A stretch of DNA of 64,000 nt from the NCBI GenBank assembly GCA_905182995.1, contig CAJJDP010000007.1, positions 744,049 to 808,048 of the forward strand, in the 5' to 3' direction. Each line of letters begins with the position of its first letter. Within the stretch, counting starts at the first letter, position 1. The translations under genes and the position numbers were made by a program. The DNA comes from Paramecium octaurelia. Taxonomy: Eukaryota; Ciliophora; Oligohymenophorea; Peniculida; Parameciidae. Below are positions 24,517 through 35,671 of the stretch, piece by piece. The notes under the pieces were generated by a model. That model searched no databases and was not told the DNA's origin. It was given only the letters and a program-made list of their open reading frames with translations.

Positions 24517-25169
24517 TCATTATTCATACTTGACCTCAATTAAATCTTACATCAGATGCAGCTTTAATATATATAATATTATATGTACCATCATAAATAA
24601 TTATTTTTCTTTAATTTTAATTAATTCTGCTGCTTACTTATGTTGAATCTTTAATTGCTCAATGTTCTTTGTAGCCACTTCAATATTTTTAACAACATTG
24701 CTAACATTCTCATAGCTGCTTATTTGTTTTGATAAATTTTCATAATGTTATCTATTAATTTTTATTTATTCTTCAATTTAATAAACACTTTTCAAATTTT
24801 CTATTTCTAAATCAGTTTATTTTATGCCTTCAACTAAGAAACTCAACATCTTAATTACTTATTGATTTATTTAATTCTTAATTTTGTTCTCTATCAAAAT
24901 TTTATGCTTCCAGCTATCTAGATGCCTTTGCTATTTAAAATTCATAAACAGCTATTTCTTTTTAAAATTCAGTTGCTAATTATTGTCTTTTTATTTAGTC
25001 GATTAATTTACAATTTTTCTTCACTTAATGTTTCTTGTGGTGCTGTAATTTCAATATATTTTTTAAGGATGACTTTTAATTAAGCATCTTTATAAATCAA
25101 TAAATCCTTTATTATCCTTTCTGTTGAATCTGGGTCTAATTTATAAGGTGGCTGCAATTCTCGATTCAT
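24517..25169 (-). CDS. THOC7: THO complex subunit 7-like (THOC7), 191 aa
   Basis: Three introns of 25, 25 and 27 nt give an exact 192-codon frame. The product is a continuous coiled coil. Its middle matches THOC7 in order and spacing: VYEFQIAKASRQLEAQN, LEIENLKSVYQIEEQIKINR, HYENLSKQI, then IEVATKNIEQLKIQHKQAAE, LIKIKEKQLFMML. THOC7 is part of the THO/TREX complex that couples transcription to mRNA export. Coiled-coil similarity can mislead, so the call rests on the conserved order of motifs. Two of the three introns end in AAG. Confidence 0.6.
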
Positions 25170-25483
25170 TGTGTATATATAATTATATATATTTATTTAT
25201 TAATTATTATATATTTCTAAATTTTAGACCTTATATAAAATTGCATCAATACTAGTATTAATGACTTAATTCCCTCTTTTTTATAAGATTCAACATTGGG
25301 AGCTGACATACTCCACATAATTTAGCTTTGTAAATCAAGATATAATAAAAAGTATTTAAATTTAATCATCTCAAATTGAATATTATTAAAATATATTCCA
25401 TTTGCTCCTTAAATATGACTTAAATGGATGAAAACTTTTTCAAAATTCTAAATTTTAATATATTATCAACAAAATTTTATATT
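25170..25483. other. Intergenic, nothing recognised
   Basis: About 310 AT-rich bases between the start of the THOC7-like gene and the 3' end of the next minus-strand gene. No open frame, RNA gene or repeat noted. Confidence 0.4.
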
Positions 25484-27472
25484 TCATTTTCCGAAATATG
25501 ATAAAAATCCTTTTTTCTTCACTGTTTAATCATCTTCTTTAAGAGGACTTAAAGGAGCGTTTTAAGAATTTTAATTCTTTTTTTCTTTCTTTGCAATTTG
25601 AGTTTCTAGTTTCTTCAGCTTAGATTAAAAATACTCCTTTTCAGTCAATATTTAATTATATAATAAAGTGCTTTCTTATGCTTATTTTTCAGCTCTTTTT
25701 ACTTCTGATTTTAAGAAATTTACTTCTTCAGCCCAACTTAACTTGGCAGTAATAAAATGAGTTTCAAGCTTATGTAATGATTATTTTAATTATTCTTAGT
25801 CTATTCTCAAATCTCTTTCTTGTGAATAATCAAGTTTTCCTTTTCTTAAATTCTAAATTTCTAATAATTGTGCTTTTATCTCTTATTATAAGACACCAAC
25901 CAAATGTTCATAATTTTCGATTTCTTCTGCTAATTACCTAATTAAATAATAAGTATATTTTACTCATTTTCATGTTTAATAGTATGTAATTCTATTTTTA
26001 ATTATTCAATTTCATGATATCTTCTTTTTGTATTTACACTTGTATTTGAGATTCTGGATGATGCAAACATATGTACTAAACCATTTTTAGACTAAGGTGT
26101 TTATGGAATTTATTGATGAAAACTATCTTCACTTTGTTAAGTATTGTGAGGTTTTTCCATTGAAATTTCTTCAGTTAGTAATTCACTTAAGAGATTTCCT
26201 CCTTATCCTTACTCTTCTTATTATGAAGGCAATCGTTCGCTAGGTAGATCAATCTTCTGCCTTTATAGTTATTCTTCGTAATAAAACTTAGTTTCCTACA
26301 ATTATTATTCTAGATGATTAACTTATTATTCTAAATCATCAATCTATTATTAAGAGCTATTATTATATTGTCTAAGTTCATCCATATCTTAAATCTATTT
26401 TCTTATGTTATTCTCCAATTTAACATTTAATTTAACTTATTCATCTCTTTATTTTTAAAGAATTGTTTTCTCTCTCTGCAAATTAGTAAATTGTTTAAAT
26501 GCATCCTCAGACTTTCTATCGCTTTTTAATACTTATTACAATGCAGATGATAATTTCTTTTACATCTCAGCGTGTCTGCCTTCATAAAAACTAACTTCCT
26601 TATACTTTTCATCCTTAACTTATTATAATAATTTTTCCTAATTAACTAATAGCTTATCTTAATTCTTTATTTTCTCCTCATATAGATTAATCTAATGTAG
26701 TAAGTCTTATTCTACAGATTTTGATTCATTTATTTGATGACTAATGCTGTCCAAGACACGTTCAGTAATTTCATGCTCTAATTTCATTAATCTTTCATCA
26801 AAATGCAACTAGTCTTATTCTATTTTCTAATTTAATTCCTATACTAATTATTTTAAATTTTAAATTTTAATATCCTTTTCATCATCTACATCAGAACTAT
26901 GGACTTAATCATGGAAAGTCTCTTAGATTTATGTTGAACATTCAAGTTGACTTTTTAGATCTTGTATAACCTTCTCTTTTTCAACAATTAATGCAATTGC
27001 TGTTTCCTCCATTTTAACTAACTATTATTTTAATTCCTCTATTTCTTCATTGTCAGGCCTTCTTTTTAAACTCTAAATTTCTTTTTGCAATTTCAACTAT
27101 AAATTTATTCAGATTTTAAACTTCATTAGCTTTATATTCTAACAACTTATTCTCAGCTTCTGACAACTTCTATTCAAGCTAAGTAGCAAATGATTGAATT
27201 TCACCTTATCCTATTGAACTAATTTAGGTGTTTATTTCATTCTCCAATTCGCTTGTTCTCTTCCTCTCCCTCTCAAGTTCATTTGTAAGCTTAAAATGAA
27301 TATAAGAAATACTTCCAATATCTGTTGTTTAAATTGAAATTCTTAAACTCTTAATTATTTTTAGAGAGACTCAATTTCCACTTTTTACGCTTAAATTTTG
27401 CTCACAAGCTAGAGTTACCATGATTATTCTTACAAACATCTCTTCGTCGTCAGAATGGTTGTTGTTAGACAT
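25484..27472 (-). CDS. Long coiled-coil protein, about 620 aa
   Basis: It starts MSNNNHSDDEEMF and is joined by a 25-nt TAG intron and a 23-nt AAG intron to a nearly continuous coiled coil. Sample blocks are LTNELERERKRTSELENEIN, KVIQDLKSQLECSTQIQETF and YYEEQLQRQKIDLPSERL. Near the C-terminus is a Pro/Lys tail, NAPLSPLKEDDQTVKKKG, then FLSYFGK and TGA. Glu, Gln and Lys dominate. This could be a golgin-, BICD- or basal-body-type rod, but no family-specific domain is visible, so the function is left open. Confidence 0.7.
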
Positions 27473-27577
27473 AGGTATATATTATTAATAAATTAAGATA
27501 ATTTGCTTTTTATTATTGTTTGAATTACAGAAACTATAAAAATATATCAAAATCAATTTAAAGCCGAAAAACGAATA

Positions 27578-27751
27578 ATGAATGAAGAACATTTAAGAAT
27601 GATTATGAAGTAAAAGCAAAAGAGTTTGAAATTTATCATTAAACAGAAGAGAAGATTTGAAGTTAAATAGTGGAATGATCAATTTAATGTTCTCAGACTT
27701 TTAAGGATATTAAAATACATAAAAACTAGATTGAATTAAATAATTCTTTGA
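27578..27751 (+). CDS. Possible 57-aa basic protein
   Basis: A short frame, MNEEHLRMIMKQKQKSLKF followed by a Lys/Arg-rich helix, ends in TGA. A competing frame through the same bases reads NDYEVKAKEFEIYHQTEE, so which is coding is unclear. It may be a remnant. About 260 bp of apparently empty sequence follow. Confidence 0.3.
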
Positions 27752-28010
27752 TAGCATAGGACTTATTTAGACAAGATAATTTAGTTAGAATGTATAGCAT
27801 TTCTTTACTCAATTATTATTATCTTTATTTCATAAAATGATACTTTTTTCTGTATAAAAATTAACATGATAAAAAAAAGGAATTTCTTATCTAAACGACC
27901 GCTCTTTCCAATAAAGAAATTCTTATAAGAATCTAAATATATTCAGCTATGATAATCGATATGCTTAAAAATTTAAATATTCAACATAAATAATAAATTT
28001 AAGTTTTTAA

Positions 28011-28701
28011 ATGAGTCGACAAATATATGTTGGCAGATTGGGATAAAAAACTTCAAGGGAGGATTTACAGAAAGAGTTCTCGAGATATGGGAAAATCAAG
28101 GATATTGATTTACGAAGCACACATGCCTTTATTGAGTTCGAAGGTCGTGATGATGCTAAGAAAGCAATATCGTAAATGGATGGCAAGCGAATTGGTGGTG
28201 ATCGTATCACTGTTAAATCAAGAGGTAGGACGACTTTGATAGATTGATGATAAGATAATCGACATTTAGGAGCAAATGGACCAACAGCCAGAGATGTGTG
28301 TTTCAATTGTGGGCGTAAAGGTCATTGGGCGAATGATTGCAAAGAAGGTTGGTGATAAAGTAGAGTTTAGGCGATTTACGTGACACATGTTACAGATGCT
28401 ATCAGAAGGGCCACTTAAGGAAGGATTGTCCAAAGTCAAGGACTCCAAGTGTTGCAAGAAAGTAATTTATAAATTCAAGATCTTTATTGAAGGTCGAGAA
28501 GAGACACCAAAAAGAGAAGATCAACATCTTCTTCTAAGTCCTCAGATTCTTCATCGAAATCGAGAAGGAGAAGTAGAAACCAAAGGAAACCTCGCCACTA
28601 AAGAAGTGAGAGTCCTAAATCATCCAGTGGAAGTGCAAACGGTTCTCATTCATCAAGAAGTTCGAGGTATTTCCCTTAATTATAATAGCTAAAATGGTTG
28701 A
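28011..28701 (+). CDS. SR splicing factor: RRM, two CCHC zinc knuckles, RS tail, 194 aa
   Basis: Four introns of 30, 23, 31 and 22 nt give an exact 195-codon frame. Residues 1-75 form an RRM with RNP2 IYVGRL and RNP1-like HAFIEF. Two CCHC knuckles follow: CFNCGRKGHWANDC and CYRCYQKGHLRKDC. The C-terminus is an RS domain (SRRDTKKRRSTSSSKSSDSS). The order RRM, two knuckles, RS is that of the plant RS2Z proteins; animal SRSF7 has one knuckle. The likely role is nuclear pre-mRNA splicing, fitting a genome with tens of thousands of tiny introns. Strong call. Confidence 0.88.
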
Positions 28702-28766
28702 TATATACATATATATATATTTAGTATAATTTGCATCACAGATATTATAATTATTTATAATTCTAT

Positions 28767-29450
28767 ATGATAAAAAACACGATTATCCATAAATCAAAAA
28801 CTAATGTAGAGAATGAATCTGAAAAACGAATCAAAGGCATCTTAGACCTAGAAGTAGTCGAGAAGCTCCAAAGTCTCAATACAATACAATCACGCAAATT
28901 TCCTAATCTAAAAAAAGAATTAAATGCTGGATGCATCATTTACAATTTTCCAATCAGACCATAAGATTATAAATACATTTATGACAACAAATAAATACCA
29001 TCGAAGCTTTAAACAATCCAGTATGATAATGTAAGCTCATTGGATAATGCAAAATTGTAACGGCAATCTTCTTTTGACAATAATGACCAATCAATCATGG
29101 ATAACTCTAAACCACTTAAATCTAAGAGTAAGAGATTTTCAATTAATCAATCTATATCCCAAATTTAAAGGTAGATCTTGGTGTTTAATAACAAAAATAA
29201 TAGATTCTTTTAAACGAGTTTAAGACAGGAAAACAAGATAGCCCAATTACCTCCATTCTATTTGAGAAAGAAAGGTAAAATTTAATTTATTATAGCAAGT
29301 CAAAGCATGAGTTAAAACTAATCTCAAAATATAGAAACTAAGTAGATTGAACCAAGCAGAAGAGGCAAATCAGTCTCTCATATTATCTCATACGCATCAA
29401 GACCTTAAACAGGTTTACCAAGCAAAGAAAATAGATATTTGATTGAATGA
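28767..29450 (+). CDS. Hypothetical basic protein, 227 aa
   Basis: One open frame of 227 codons needs no intron. It is hydrophilic, rich in Ser, Asn, Gln and Lys. An N-terminal helix-like part reads KRIKGILDLEVVEKLQSL, followed by FPNLKKELNAGCIIYNFPIR and low-complexity Ser/Lys stretches. No signal peptide, membrane segment or known domain. It begins 65 bp after the SR gene. Confidence 0.6.
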
Positions 29451-29767
29451 ATTTGTTTAAATGATATATCTAAAGAAATATTAAGTATAAATTAATATAT
29501 TTAATTTCTTAATTGTAGAACAAATCAATTAGAATCTATTATTGATTCCATTAAATAACATTAATTTTTATTACTAATTGTTATTCTCTTTAATAAGTAT
29601 GGGAAACTTATTTTATGAAAGAAGAATTGAATGATAAGTAAATGCTTGACTCTATAATAATAACAATATTATTCTAAAAATCACACTATAAATTTATCAT
29701 AATGTAAAAACCATAATATACAATATTATCAAATGTTAACTAATCTATATTATATAAATTTGTAAAT
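29451..29767. other. Intergenic, nothing recognised
   Basis: About 315 AT-rich bases upstream of the surface-antigen-like gene. No RNA gene or repeat is visible. Confidence 0.4.
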
Positions 29768-30545
29768 ATGAAAACACTAATTTCTTTTTTGTTTATTATA
29801 GAAATAGTCTCAGGTTCAGAACAGTGTTAATGTTCCAATTTTATTCAACCCCAATATTGTTAATCATTTTAAGGGTGCAATTGGAATGGAAAAAATTGTT
29901 ATCAACCTAATTGTACAGATATTGCTATTTAATCGAAATGTATTGTTCCTTAATGCGCTTGGTATTTGGATAAATGTCATGATGGTTAATAGTGCAATTA
30001 TTATACAGATAAACAAATTTGCAATCAAATTTTTGGATGTGTCGCAAATGATGGATATTGTCTTCCCTATGAGGACTGCAATTATCCATCATAAGACAAA
30101 TGTAATGGCATAACTCCCACAGGAATATAATGTTTTTGGAATTCATAAACTCAGAGTTGTCTTAAATTTTAAACTTGCAATAGATTATCTTTGGAAAATA
30201 ATGATTGCAATTCTATACCCTATTGCATTTAAAAGAAGAAATAATGTGAGAGTTTGAGTAACTTGAAATGTTCTGATATGGAAAGTGTATATTCTATCAT
30301 CAATAATAGTAATATGAATGCAACAGAATGGCATCTTATGAATGTTCATGGTAAAATGGAAATTGTCAATAAATTGCTTGTTCTACTTATACGACTCCGT
30401 CATCTTGCAGCTTAAATTCTTGCTTTTGGAATGGATAGACTTGCTTGTATTGTCCAGTAAGCATTTATAATAAATATAGATTGATAACTCTTATGGAAAT
30501 ATCCTAATTGCTTTAAATCTCCTTATTTCGATAGTATTAATTTGA
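29768..30545 (+). CDS. Secreted Cys-rich protein resembling Paramecium surface (mini-)antigens, 243 aa
   Basis: Two 23-nt introns give an exact 244-codon frame. A signal peptide (MKTLISFLFIIEIVSG) is followed by a chain of cysteine modules in which C-x-W recurs: GCNWNGKNC, CAWYLDKC, CFWNSQTQSC, CSWQNGNC, CFWNGQTC. The C-terminus is a short hydrophobic tail (IALNLLISIVLI) directly before TGA, as in GPI-anchored proteins. Periodic Cys/Trp modules with a GPI tail are typical of Paramecium immobilisation antigens and the smaller mini-antigens; this protein is far smaller than true immobilisation antigens. The assignment rests on architecture, not on alignment. Confidence 0.65.
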
Positions 30546-30750
30546 AATATCAAATATACATAATTTATTTATTTATAATTTAAATTTGTGTTGTTAATTA
30601 ACTCTCATTTTTGTATTTGTATTGAAAATTACAAGCATTTTTTGATGCATTAGCAAAGTCAACCAATTTTTAATGACATTTCTTAATTGTTAAAATTGTC
30701 AGTGAATTTGATTGTAAATAATCTTTTTAATTAAAAAAAATTTTGTGGTA
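30546..30750. other. Intergenic, nothing recognised
   Basis: AT-rich sequence between the antigen-like gene and the left part of the retrotransposon. The exact 5' boundary of the element cannot be fixed by eye. Confidence 0.3.
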
Positions 30751-31218
30751 TGGAATAATTCTCCCCCTCATAAGCACTTAGTGCACTGATCGAGATCCAT
30801 TAATAAGCAAAAAGTCTTTAAGATCCAGCTTTACAAAATATCCTAGTAAACTTAACACACTGGGTTTTTGCCATGTTGAATTTTTTAAACAATAGTATGA
30901 ATTAACTATTACCATAATTATCTGCGCTAGAATAGAAATTCAACGTTTAAATTGAGTAAATCAATAATGACCTTTCTCAAAAACAGAATTAAAAGCTCAC
31001 ATTGCAACCTAAATAGAAAAGCAATATAATAGACATCTTGGAGGAATCATCTGGATTGCAGAATTGCAAATCCACTATTATTTAGAAAGCTTAAGATAAC
31101 AACGATAACTTATGCATAGAAATTGTAAATGCTGGATACTTTTATCCTAAAATGGTTCAATATAAAAGAATGCGTAGCCTCTATTCATCTATCAAAAGAA
31201 CTCACAAATATTTAATGT

Positions 31219-31690
31219 TATGAAAAAAAAAAATCAAAAAAATAAACCTTCAACACCTTCACTTCGAAATTCAAATCACCTACTAACCGTAAATAATGCT
31301 CAATCCCCAACAATATTTTCTAATTAACCCATTTAATAAGATCGCATCATATAATCAATTGAACAAAAAATTATAAAAGATTTGTAATCTTCCATTAAAA
31401 AACAAATTTCTGCTTTAAAACTTACTGTTCCTTAAATTCAGGATCCTATCAAATAGGTTCAATTTAAAACTCCTTGTAAGATGACATAATCTTAATAATA
31501 ACCATTTAATTAGTTACCTGAAGAAGAGGAGGAGGAAGATGATTAGATATTTGTTTGCGGTGGAAAACTCCATTAATGCAAGAATATCTTCAATAACACT
31601 TAAGATTACGCATAACACATGAAAAAGTTTCATAAGAATAAAGTGCCTAAAGAAAGTTCCCACACATTAGATGGCTAAATGATTTAATGA
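31219..31690 (+). CDS. LINE ORF1-like protein with C2H2-type zinc finger
   Basis: About 155 aa, starting MKKKNQKNKPSTPSL. The ATG overlaps the TGA of an upstream frame that ends VQYKRMRSLYSSIKRTHKYL. The middle is Gln/Lys-rich. An acidic run (EEEEEEDD) precedes a finger with CGGKLHQCKNIF and H-x4-H (AQHMKKFH). ORF1 proteins of LINEs bind the element RNA, and zinc fingers are common in them. The C-terminus ends at a TGA just before the endonuclease region. Confidence 0.5.
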
Positions 31691-31779
31691 GTGTAGCCCC
31701 TACACGGCTCCACCAGGACTAAGAATTAGACGCTGTCTTAAGATCCTGGCAATAATCATATTTAGTGTCTCAATTTTAA

Positions 31780-34080
31780 CAATAAAAATAAAAACCCAAT
31801 CAAATTAGTCACTTGGAATATTTCCTCTATGAAAGAAAGCACGCTAAAATAAGTTAAATTATGTGGCCCTCATTTTTTCTGTCTATAAGAAAGCCGCAAT
31901 TCTAAGATTTCATCATCACCTAGTTATTAGATTTATATAAATCATCATTCAACCAGTGGGAGATCTGGTGGTATAATCACGGGTATTCACAATAGTTTTG
32001 CTTCTAAAGATATTAGTGATGTTCTTTAAATTCAAATATAAGTGGAATTTGACTATCTTATAATTAATGCTAGAAACGAATACTTTGATATTTTTCTGTC
32101 TAATTTCTACTTTAACAAAAGTCTACATTCTATAAATCAAAGATTTAGCTAGGTAATTGGTTGAGATAATTCATTCTAAATATTAAGCCTAACCAGTAAA
32201 TTATTATTTGCTGTGACTTTATACAAGCTAAACCCCTTTTAATTTTCTAATACCAGCTCTTCCACAGCACTTAATTACATTTTAGAGAAAAAAATTGAAC
32301 AAAATGATAGAAACTAGAACTGATCATGTTTTATTACATCCCTATGTCTAATCTAAGAATAATATCTCCTTTAATTAATTATCAGACCATTCCCTAATAG
32401 AGATTGAGCTTAACCTTCAACAAAAAGTCAACTAATAATTCTATTTCTATATATTCAATAAAAAACGAGCTCAAAACTTAAATAACTTGGCTTCTAGCAA
32501 ATTTTCTGATTTTACCTGTTTCTATAAATTTATATAAAACAATCTCATGAATTCCAAAGTTATCCAGAAAAATAAAAAGCAACTTATACAAAAATTAAAA
32601 ATTAATCCCACCCATAATAATTAAGATATATTTTAACATATGGCTGACTTATTCTCTAGAGATAAAGTAACATTCTTCCAAACTCTAAAAAAAATAACTA
32701 TATTAAACCCTTTTAAAAAAGATGGTAGCATTTTTTCATATTTCATTGATGACTCTAATTAACTACAATTTGGAGATGTTGCAATTAGAAATTGTCTTAC
32801 CTAACTTAGTATCATATCAAATGGTCAAAAATTTCGCCCTTTAAAACTTCCTTCTTTACCCCCTTTAAATAAGCTTGATATAATCGAGCTTTAAAGAAGG
32901 ATGTCACGAAATAAAGCAATTAGTTTTGATGGTGTATTTGACAATTTTATTAGGAATTGTATAAATTTCCATATTTTTTGTGATATATGGAAATAATCTA
33001 CAATTGAAACCAACTACGCATGTTGTAAAGCAAGACTAGTACCTTCAAACAAGGTTTTCCCCGATATCCCTACTAAAACTTAGTTTCGACCTAAATTCTA
33101 AGTCCCCTCTTTAAGTTGCTTGAATTAAGATTTCTCCCAAAACTATAACAATATTTGTCCACTCGCTTAACTAAAGGTCAAGCAGGATTCATTCCTGGTT
33201 CATCTACTCAAATAAATATCATTAGAGTCTATACAAATCTCCATTATATTTGCCCATAAATGAATATTACATTTTACTTCTAAAACGGTGTTCCTCAAGG
33301 ATCTCCACTGTCTCCTGCACTTTTTAATATATATCTTGAAGATTTTCTAGCTCCATTAGAACAAAATTGTAATTTTAACTATACTTCTTATGAATTTGCA
33401 GACGACATTGTAATTATTATCGCTCATAGAAATATTCAATCCTTTTTATAAAAGTTGGTTTTAATTTCTGAAGAATACGAGCTCAGATTAAACTAGAAAA
33501 AATGTGGAATCTTTTTCATCCAAAATCATAAGCGCTGTTAATATAACATATATAAGGCTTTCCTATTGTGAAATCTTATAAATACCTCGGAATAATTATA
33601 TTGAACAGTGGAAAAATAAATCTATAGCTTGATAAAGTAGAATAAACTCTAAAATTTTTAGGTGGAAAGTTGTTATGGGTTTCTTAAAAACTTAACTGGA
33701 AGCACAAATATTAATTATTCTAAACTTTTCTTCTTCCACACATACTCTATATTTGTCCTTCAATCCCAACCTAGAAATACAAAAACATACTTCAACGCTT
33801 ATAAAAATTATATAAATCTAGCTTTAAGAAGATTTGTGGATTTCCTAAATGCTTACCTAACGAATTTTTAGATCTGATATTACCCCCTCTAGAACTTCTT
33901 ATAGCAAAGCATACAAATAAGGTTATCAGTAGGATTAACAACGGAAACTTTGGTTAAACTATTTTTATCAATAATTATTTTAACGAGATAGAAGAAATGA
34001 ATTAGAATTCAATTTACAAATTTCTCCCCAATAATTTTAATTAGCTGTTCTACCTATACCCAAATATCTGTAGGACCCAC
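31780..34080 (+). pseudogene. LINE ORF2 (endonuclease plus reverse transcriptase), disrupted
   Basis: The AP-endonuclease part shows LVTWNISSM, CLQES, and later SDHSLIEIEL, the three classical motifs. The GDFN motif has decayed to CDFIQ and lies in another frame. The reverse transcriptase shows KAISFDGVFD, RLVPSNK, QAGFIPGSSTQINI, GVPQGSPLSP and EFADDIVI (the two catalytic Asp of motif C). Motif A, with its catalytic Asp, should lie between QAGFIPGSST and GVPQGSPLSP. Only about 20 residues are left there, in frame, with no D. KYLGI and a C-terminal region follow. Several TGA codons and shifts confirm it is inactive. Confidence 0.7.
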
Positions 34081-34284
34081 TAATGTAATCTTTCATACCG
34101 TCATATAATAAATTTCCATTCCAATTTCCATATTTCAGAGTTTTTAATAAATTTAAGAGGCATCTCCAATAATAATTAGTAAATACAATAACCAAAAAAT
34201 TAATGTAATAGATTGGAAAAAATAATTGCAAAGCTTTTAACTGACTGATTGATTTATTTTTTTATGTTAAATAGAATAATAATA

Positions 34285-34578
34285 ATTTTGCATTTCCTAT
34301 ATTGTAGAATCTAATTGATTAAAATCATGACTAAATTTTTAGTTAAGTCATTTTAGATTCACTCATTTTTTTTAACTATATTTTCTCCTCTAGCTTCTCT
34401 CAAATATTTGTTAAGTGAGAATTATTCATAACATTCTTGAAAAGCATTCATCTAAATTTCCAACAGCCTAATAAAAAAATAATTTCTAAAATAATATTTT
34501 TAAAAATTTCCGATTGTCTAAAAAAGATACAATTCCAGACAGAAAGAAGGCAGTCCCCCATTAGGGCGCTTAATAATC
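34285..34578. other. Sequence between the first LINE copy and the N gap
   Basis: About 290 bases. A frame near 34437-34578 (KISDCLKKIQFQTERRQSPI) is open up to the gap and could be the edge of another gene or element. Nothing firm can be said. Confidence 0.3.
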
Positions 34579-34579
34579 N
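34579..34579. other. Assembly gap (single N)
   Basis: A lone N just left of the second LINE copy. Unlike the other two gaps, the flanking similar sequences differ at many sites, so this is a join between two different LINE copies or a repeat-driven misjoin. Confidence 0.9.
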
Positions 34580-35422
34580 AAAGTTGGTTTTAATTTCTGA
34601 AGAATATGAACTTAGATTAAACTAGAAAAAATGTGGAATCTTTTTCATCCAAAATCATAAGCGCTGTTAATATAACAATATATAAGGATTTCCTATTGTG
34701 AAATCTTATAAATACCTCGGAATAAATATATTGAACAATGGAAAAATAAGTCTATAGCTTGATAAAGTAGAATAAACTCTAAAATTTTTAAGTGGAAAGT
34801 TGCTATGGGTTTCTTAAAAACTTAATTGGAAGCAGAAATATTAATTATTCTAAACTTTTCTCCTTCCACACATACTCTATATTTGTCCTTCAATCCCAAC
34901 CTAGAAATACAAAAACATATTTCAACGCTTATAAAAATTATATAAATCTAGCTTTAAAAAGGTTTGTGGATTTCCTAAATGCTTACCTAACGAATTTTTA
35001 GATTTGATATTACCCCCTCTAGAACTTCTTATAGCAAAGCATACAAATAAGGTTATCAGTAGGATGAACAACGGAAACTTTGGTTAAACTACTTTTATCA
35101 ATAATTACTTTAACGAGATAGAAGAAATGAATTAAAATTCAATATACAAATTTCTCCCCAATAATTTTAATTAGCTGTTCTACCTGTACCCTAAAATCTG
35201 TAGGACCCACTAATGTAATCTTTCATACCGCCATATAATAAATTTCCATTCCAATTTCCATATTTCAGAGTTTTTAATAAATCTAAGAGGCATCTTCAAT
35301 AATAATTAGTAAATACAATAACCAAAAAACTAATGTAATAGATTGGAAAAAATAATTGCAAAGCTTTTAACTGAATGATTGAGTTATTTTTATGTTAAAT
35401 AGAATAATAATAATAATAATTT
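34580..35422 (+). mobile_element. Second, 5'-truncated LINE copy
   Basis: This copy matches 33451-34284 at roughly 97% identity, with substitutions and a 1-nt length difference near 34677. It starts in the reverse-transcriptase thumb (KLVLISEEYELRLNQKKCG). It stays open longer than the first copy, through FPIVKSYKYLGINIL and LPHILYICPSIPT, to about 35215. It ends in a longer AAT repeat. The 5' truncation is at the N gap, so the missing part may be lost to assembly rather than to biology. Confidence 0.75.
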
Positions 35423-35671
35423 GATTGTACATTTTATCTAATTGTGCAAAGAATCAAAAAATTATTTCTAATATTTTTGATACATCTATAAAATTTGATT
35501 GATATATTTTATGTTTATCATTATTTGAATTTTTTATTTAAATTTGGTTTTATATCAAAATATAACTAAAACAGGTACGATATTGTATGGTACTTAATGA
35601 TTTCTAACAATTAAAGAATAGAAATCTTGATGAAATTTATTTTTGTTAATTATAAAATATATTAAAAAAAC

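Larger units (their letters stand above)
30750..34284 (+). mobile_element. Non-LTR (LINE-type) retrotransposon, degenerate copy
   Basis: It contains a zinc-finger ORF1, an endonuclease region and a reverse-transcriptase region in order on one strand, interrupted by stops and frame changes. The 3' end is a short (AAT)n tail, as in I-type LINEs: about three units at 34270-34284. A second copy of the last ~830 bp lies after the N gap and ends in a longer (AAT)n tail. Coding is in the ciliate code (TAA/TAG inside frames), so the element is adapted to the host code. The left boundary is approximate; no target-site duplication was identified. Confidence 0.75.

Noticed and set aside
30750-34284. Viral or LTR-type origin of the reverse transcriptase
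   Set aside because: The order zinc-finger ORF, AP-endonuclease motifs, then RT with FADD and a simple-repeat tail is that of a non-LTR element. No long terminal repeats, protease or integrase were seen.
34437-34578. Separate gene before the N gap
   Set aside because: The frame is short, truncated by the gap and unsupported by motif. It could belong to either flanking LINE copy.
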